Shown here: positions 5,724 to 6,979 of the stretch, one piece after another
Layout of the letters: every line of letters begins with the position of its first letter
Position numbering within the stretch: position 1 is the first letter of the stretch
Assembly: GCA_964368075.1 (NCBI GenBank)
Contig: CAYJAD010000085.1
Location: 1 to 6,979, forward strand
DNA length: 6,979 nucleotides
Direction: 5' to 3'
From: CAYJAD01 sp964368075
Lineage (GTDB): Bacteria > Desulfobacterota > Desulfovibrionia > Desulfovibrionales > Desulfovibrionaceae
Made by a program: the position numbers and the translations under genes
The notes under the pieces: generated by a model
Seen by the model: the letters and a program-made list of their open reading frames with translations, nothing else
Told to the model about the DNA's origin: nothing
Database searches by the model: none

Positions 5724-5870
5724 GTTATTATATCGTCTTCACTCAAAAAGAGATGTGTAGCTTTGACACTTCTAAGCCAAATTTTCTTTTGTCCTGATAG
5801 TAATTCTTTATTTCTACTTTCTTGTTTAATTTTCAGAATGATATCTTAAAACTTTTACTTCTCTTACGCA
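5724..5870. other. Unassigned sequence after the integrase break
   Basis: After the homology break, the integrase frame runs on as a 42-codon low-complexity tail to a TAA at 5847-5849. Other frames on both strands show no gene. The stretch is A+T-rich and holds no clear terminator for the minus-strand regulator ending at 5871. It is either deletion-junction DNA or the far flank of a lost element. Confidence 0.4.
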
Positions 5871-6221
5871 CTACGCCACACATGCAGGATTTGTTAAGAC
5901 AAAACGCTCATCGGCATTTTTCTCACCCCATTCACACATAAGCTCAAGAATAGGCATAAGCGTTAAACCTTTTTCCGTAATGGAATACTCCACTCTAGGG
6001 GGGATTTCGTTAAAGCTTTGGCGTAAAATAAGACCGTCAACTTCTAACTCTCGTAATTGATTGGTCAAGGTTTTTTGTGAAATGCCTGTGACCTCACGCA
6101 TAAGGTCTTTGAAACGCCTTGTGCCATCCTCTGCAAGCATATATAAAATCAGCGGTTTACATTTTCCGCCTATCATTTTCAAAGTTACTTCAATTTCTGA
6201 AGCCACCACTATTTTTTCCAT
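5871..6221 (-). CDS. HxlR-family (DUF24) winged-helix transcriptional regulator
   Basis: This 116-aa protein has the family's typical length and motif order: IGGK-K-LILYML (17-29), RRFKDL (35-40), GISQKTLTNQLRELEVDGLI (46-65), IPPRVEYSITEKG (73-85), and a C-terminal LELMCEWG helix (92-99). HxlR proteins are dimeric cytoplasmic DNA-binding regulators, often sensing aldehydes, quinones or oxidants through Cys. Here the near-invariant Trp of GGKW is replaced by Cys (C21), and C96 and C114 are also present, so thiol-based sensing is possible but unproven. The start is backed by a minus-strand AGGAAGGT (6227-6234) ahead of ATG (6219-6221). It is divergent from the hydrolase at 6597, with a palindrome at 6299-6315 in between. 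It is likely intact and chromosomal-type, not part of the retron. Confidence 0.92.
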   Translation of the reverse strand: MEKIVVASEIEVTLKMIGGKCKPLILYMLAEDGTRRFKDLMREVTGISQKTLTNQLRELEVDGLILRQSFNEIPPRVEYSITEKGLTLMPILELMCEWGEKNADERFVLTNPACVA

Positions 6222-6298
6222 TAGTCACCTTCCTTTCCCTAAGAGAAAATAATGTACCGTATTGACAGGAATTTTTTGAACAAGTAAAAAATCTCTAA

Positions 6299-6315
6299 AT
6301 AGTATTTTGTACTAT
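6299..6315. promoter_or_regulatory. Palindromic operator candidate for the HxlR regulator
   Basis: ATAGTA-N5-TACTAT (ATAGTATTTTGTACTAT) is a perfect dyad of 6-bp half-sites, 78 bp upstream of the HxlR start. Half-site size and spacing suit a small winged-helix dimer, and HxlR/YodB-type operators are A+T-rich dyads of this kind. It overlaps TATAAT (6313-6318) on the plus strand and TACTAT on the minus strand. Autoregulation is inferred. Confidence 0.4.
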
Positions 6316-6320
6316 AATAG

Positions 6321-6346
6321 AAAAAAAGGCAATGGATTTTTGCCTT
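6321..6346 (-). terminator. Minus-strand terminator-like hairpin
   Basis: AAGGCAA (6326-6332) and TTGCCTT (6340-6346) form a 7-bp perfect stem over a 7-nt loop. Read on the minus strand, the stem leads directly into a run of T (complement of the A-run at 6321-6327). It would block transcription entering from the right toward the HxlR gene. No minus-strand gene is visible to its right within the window. Confidence 0.5.
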
Positions 6347-6496
6347 AGATAGTGCCGTCAAATTACGAATTTTTGAGTTTTATCAAGAAAGATAAACGGG
6401 CTTTGAGGGCGTGTGTACAGACACATACATAACCGAAAAAACCCGTGAAATCTGACGCAGAAAAAATCGAAAAGGCGTATTTGACGACACTATCTA
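6346..6496. mobile_element. MITE-like hairpin element, 151 bp, TA at both ends
   Basis: The left end TAGATAGTGCCGTCAAAT (from 6346) is matched in inverted orientation at the right end (ATTTGACGACACTATCTA, to 6496) with one mismatch. The next bases, ACG against CGT, also pair, after one extra T on the left. Weaker pairing extends inward to about 6385 and 6458, so the whole element could fold into one long hairpin. It begins and ends with TA, as expected if TA were the duplicated target of an IS630/Tc1-mariner-type transposase. It contains no ORF, only small internal stems (ACGGG 6396-6400 with CCCGT 6442-6446; TGTGT 6412-6416 with ACACA 6421-6425). It lies between a regulator and a gene start. 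An alternative is a structured RNA. Copy number in the genome would decide. Confidence 0.6.
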
Positions 6497-6596
6497 GAAT
6501 TGGTGAAGACCTCTAAGGGACTATGCGAGAGCATATTATACATTTCTTGGCAATGTAGTTTTACAAATTGACATACATCAACATAGGAGATTGGTT

Positions 6597-6979
6597 ATGT
6601 TTAAGAAAAATTCTTTAATCCTACTAACTTTAACACTTTTATTGGCATTTGCATCCTTTGCCCATGCTGCCCCTGTCCCTCCAGGAGCAAGTGATAAAGC
6701 AACAGTAGAAAAAGTAAAATTCAACAACAGAATATCCATTGAAATTGTGGGGGATTTATACATTCCCAAAAACATTGATACATCTAAAAAATATCCTGCT
6801 ATTATTGTAGGGCATCCCTTTGGTGGCAATAAAGAGCAAACAGCAGGTTTACACGCACAAAAACTTGCTGAGCTTGGCTTTGTAACCTTGGCTTTTGACG
6901 CTGCTTTTTATGGTGAAAGTGGCGGTCAACCACGCAATACAGAAATGCCTGATGTGCGTGTGGAAGATTTTAGTGCCGC
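6597..6979 (+). CDS. Exported alpha/beta hydrolase (dienelactone hydrolase-like), 3' end outside the window
   Basis: The frame runs off the right edge after 127 codons. It starts at ATG 6597 with AGGAGA (6585-6590) 6 nt upstream. Residues 1-24 are a clear Sec signal peptide: MFKK, a hydrophobic LILLTLTLLLAFA core, and an AHA cleavage motif, predicting a periplasmic or secreted enzyme. Then come a lead strand (VGDLYIP, 51-57), YPAIIVGHPFGG (66-77, with the HPFGG oxyanion-loop type), KEQTAGLHAQKLAELGFVTLAFD (79-101, given by ends) and AFYGESGGQPR (103-113), as in the COG1073-type hydrolases. The nucleophile elbow and the rest of the triad lie beyond the window; GESGG (106-110) sits in the earlier loop and is not the active Ser. 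The substrate is unknown. The divergent HxlR regulator is a plausible controller, but a 151-bp element separates them. Confidence 0.88.
   Translation, partial: MFKKNSLILLTLTLLLAFASFAHAAPVPPGASDKATVEKVKFNNRISIEIVGDLYIPKNIDTSKKYPAIIVGHPFGGNKEQTAGLHAQKLAELGFVTLAFDAAFYGESGGQPRNTEMPDVRVEDFSA

Larger units (their letters stand above)
6222..6596. other. Divergent intergenic region between regulator and hydrolase
   Basis: This 375-bp stretch contains a palindromic operator candidate (6299-6315), a minus-strand terminator-like hairpin (6321-6346) and a 151-bp hairpin element (6346-6496). No small gene is evident. The stretch 6497-6596 is the hydrolase leader, with no convincing promoter pair; AGGAGA (6585-6590) is its ribosome binding site. 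Confidence 0.5.

Noticed and set aside
6262..6318. Perfect TTGACA (6262-6267) and perfect TATAAT (6313-6318) as one plus-strand promoter
   Set aside because: They are 45 bp apart, and neither has a good partner at 16-18 bp: TAAAAA after the first, AATCTC before the second. A weak promoter is possible but not supported.
6568..6573. TTGACA as -35 of the hydrolase promoter
   Set aside because: A -10 at normal spacing would fall on 6591-6596, directly before the ATG and after the ribosome binding site, where the sequence is TTGGTT.
6106..6979. GESGG in the hydrolase as the catalytic serine motif
   Set aside because: It matches GxSxG in form but lies at residues 106-110 in the loop after the D101 strand, before the place of the nucleophile elbow, which should be beyond the window. 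The codons involved are at about 6912-6926.

Overview
The window looks like an accessory, defence-type region of a Gram-negative bacterium, probably a proteobacterium: a type IC-like restriction gene, a P4-type integrase and an exported alpha/beta hydrolase with a Sec signal. No housekeeping gene is present, so the genus cannot be fixed from this sequence.

Layout. Positions 1-2298 hold the 3' three quarters of hsdR, the motor and nuclease subunit of a type I restriction-modification system; its N-terminal nuclease domain lies to the left. Positions 2302-4357 form a complete, visibly A+T-richer retron cassette. It starts with a sigma70-like promoter (2302-2330), followed by an msr-msd non-coding RNA (2337-2532) bounded by 15-nt a1/a2 inverted repeats. 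Next comes a nucleoside-deoxyribosyltransferase-like effector (2533-3435), overlapping by 11 bp a retron reverse transcriptase with YADD (3425-4357). Parts and order match type II-A retrons (Ec86/Eco1 and St85/Sen2 class). The RNA is reverse-transcribed into branched msDNA; RT plus msDNA is expected to hold the effector in check until phage infection. The a2 repeat carries the effector's ribosome binding site and ends directly at its ATG, so RNA folding and toxin translation are physically linked.

Positions 4358-4540 are the 3' remnant of an XRE-type regulator, in frame with the RT and separated from it only by the RT stop codon; this marks a probable insertion junction. Positions 4541-4973 are non-coding, with a strong terminator (4726-4770) and two families of short repeats around the start of an integrase. 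The integrase (4974-5723) is broken after its first catalytic Arg. A 147-bp non-coding stretch then separates it from a minus-strand HxlR-family regulator (5871-6221). Between that regulator and a secreted hydrolase cut off by the window edge (6597-6979) lies a 151-bp hairpin-forming, TA-bounded, MITE-like element (6346-6496).

Taken together: a restriction locus and a retron sit side by side as anti-phage functions, next to wreckage of a mobile element. The HxlR/hydrolase pair appears to be unrelated flanking sequence.
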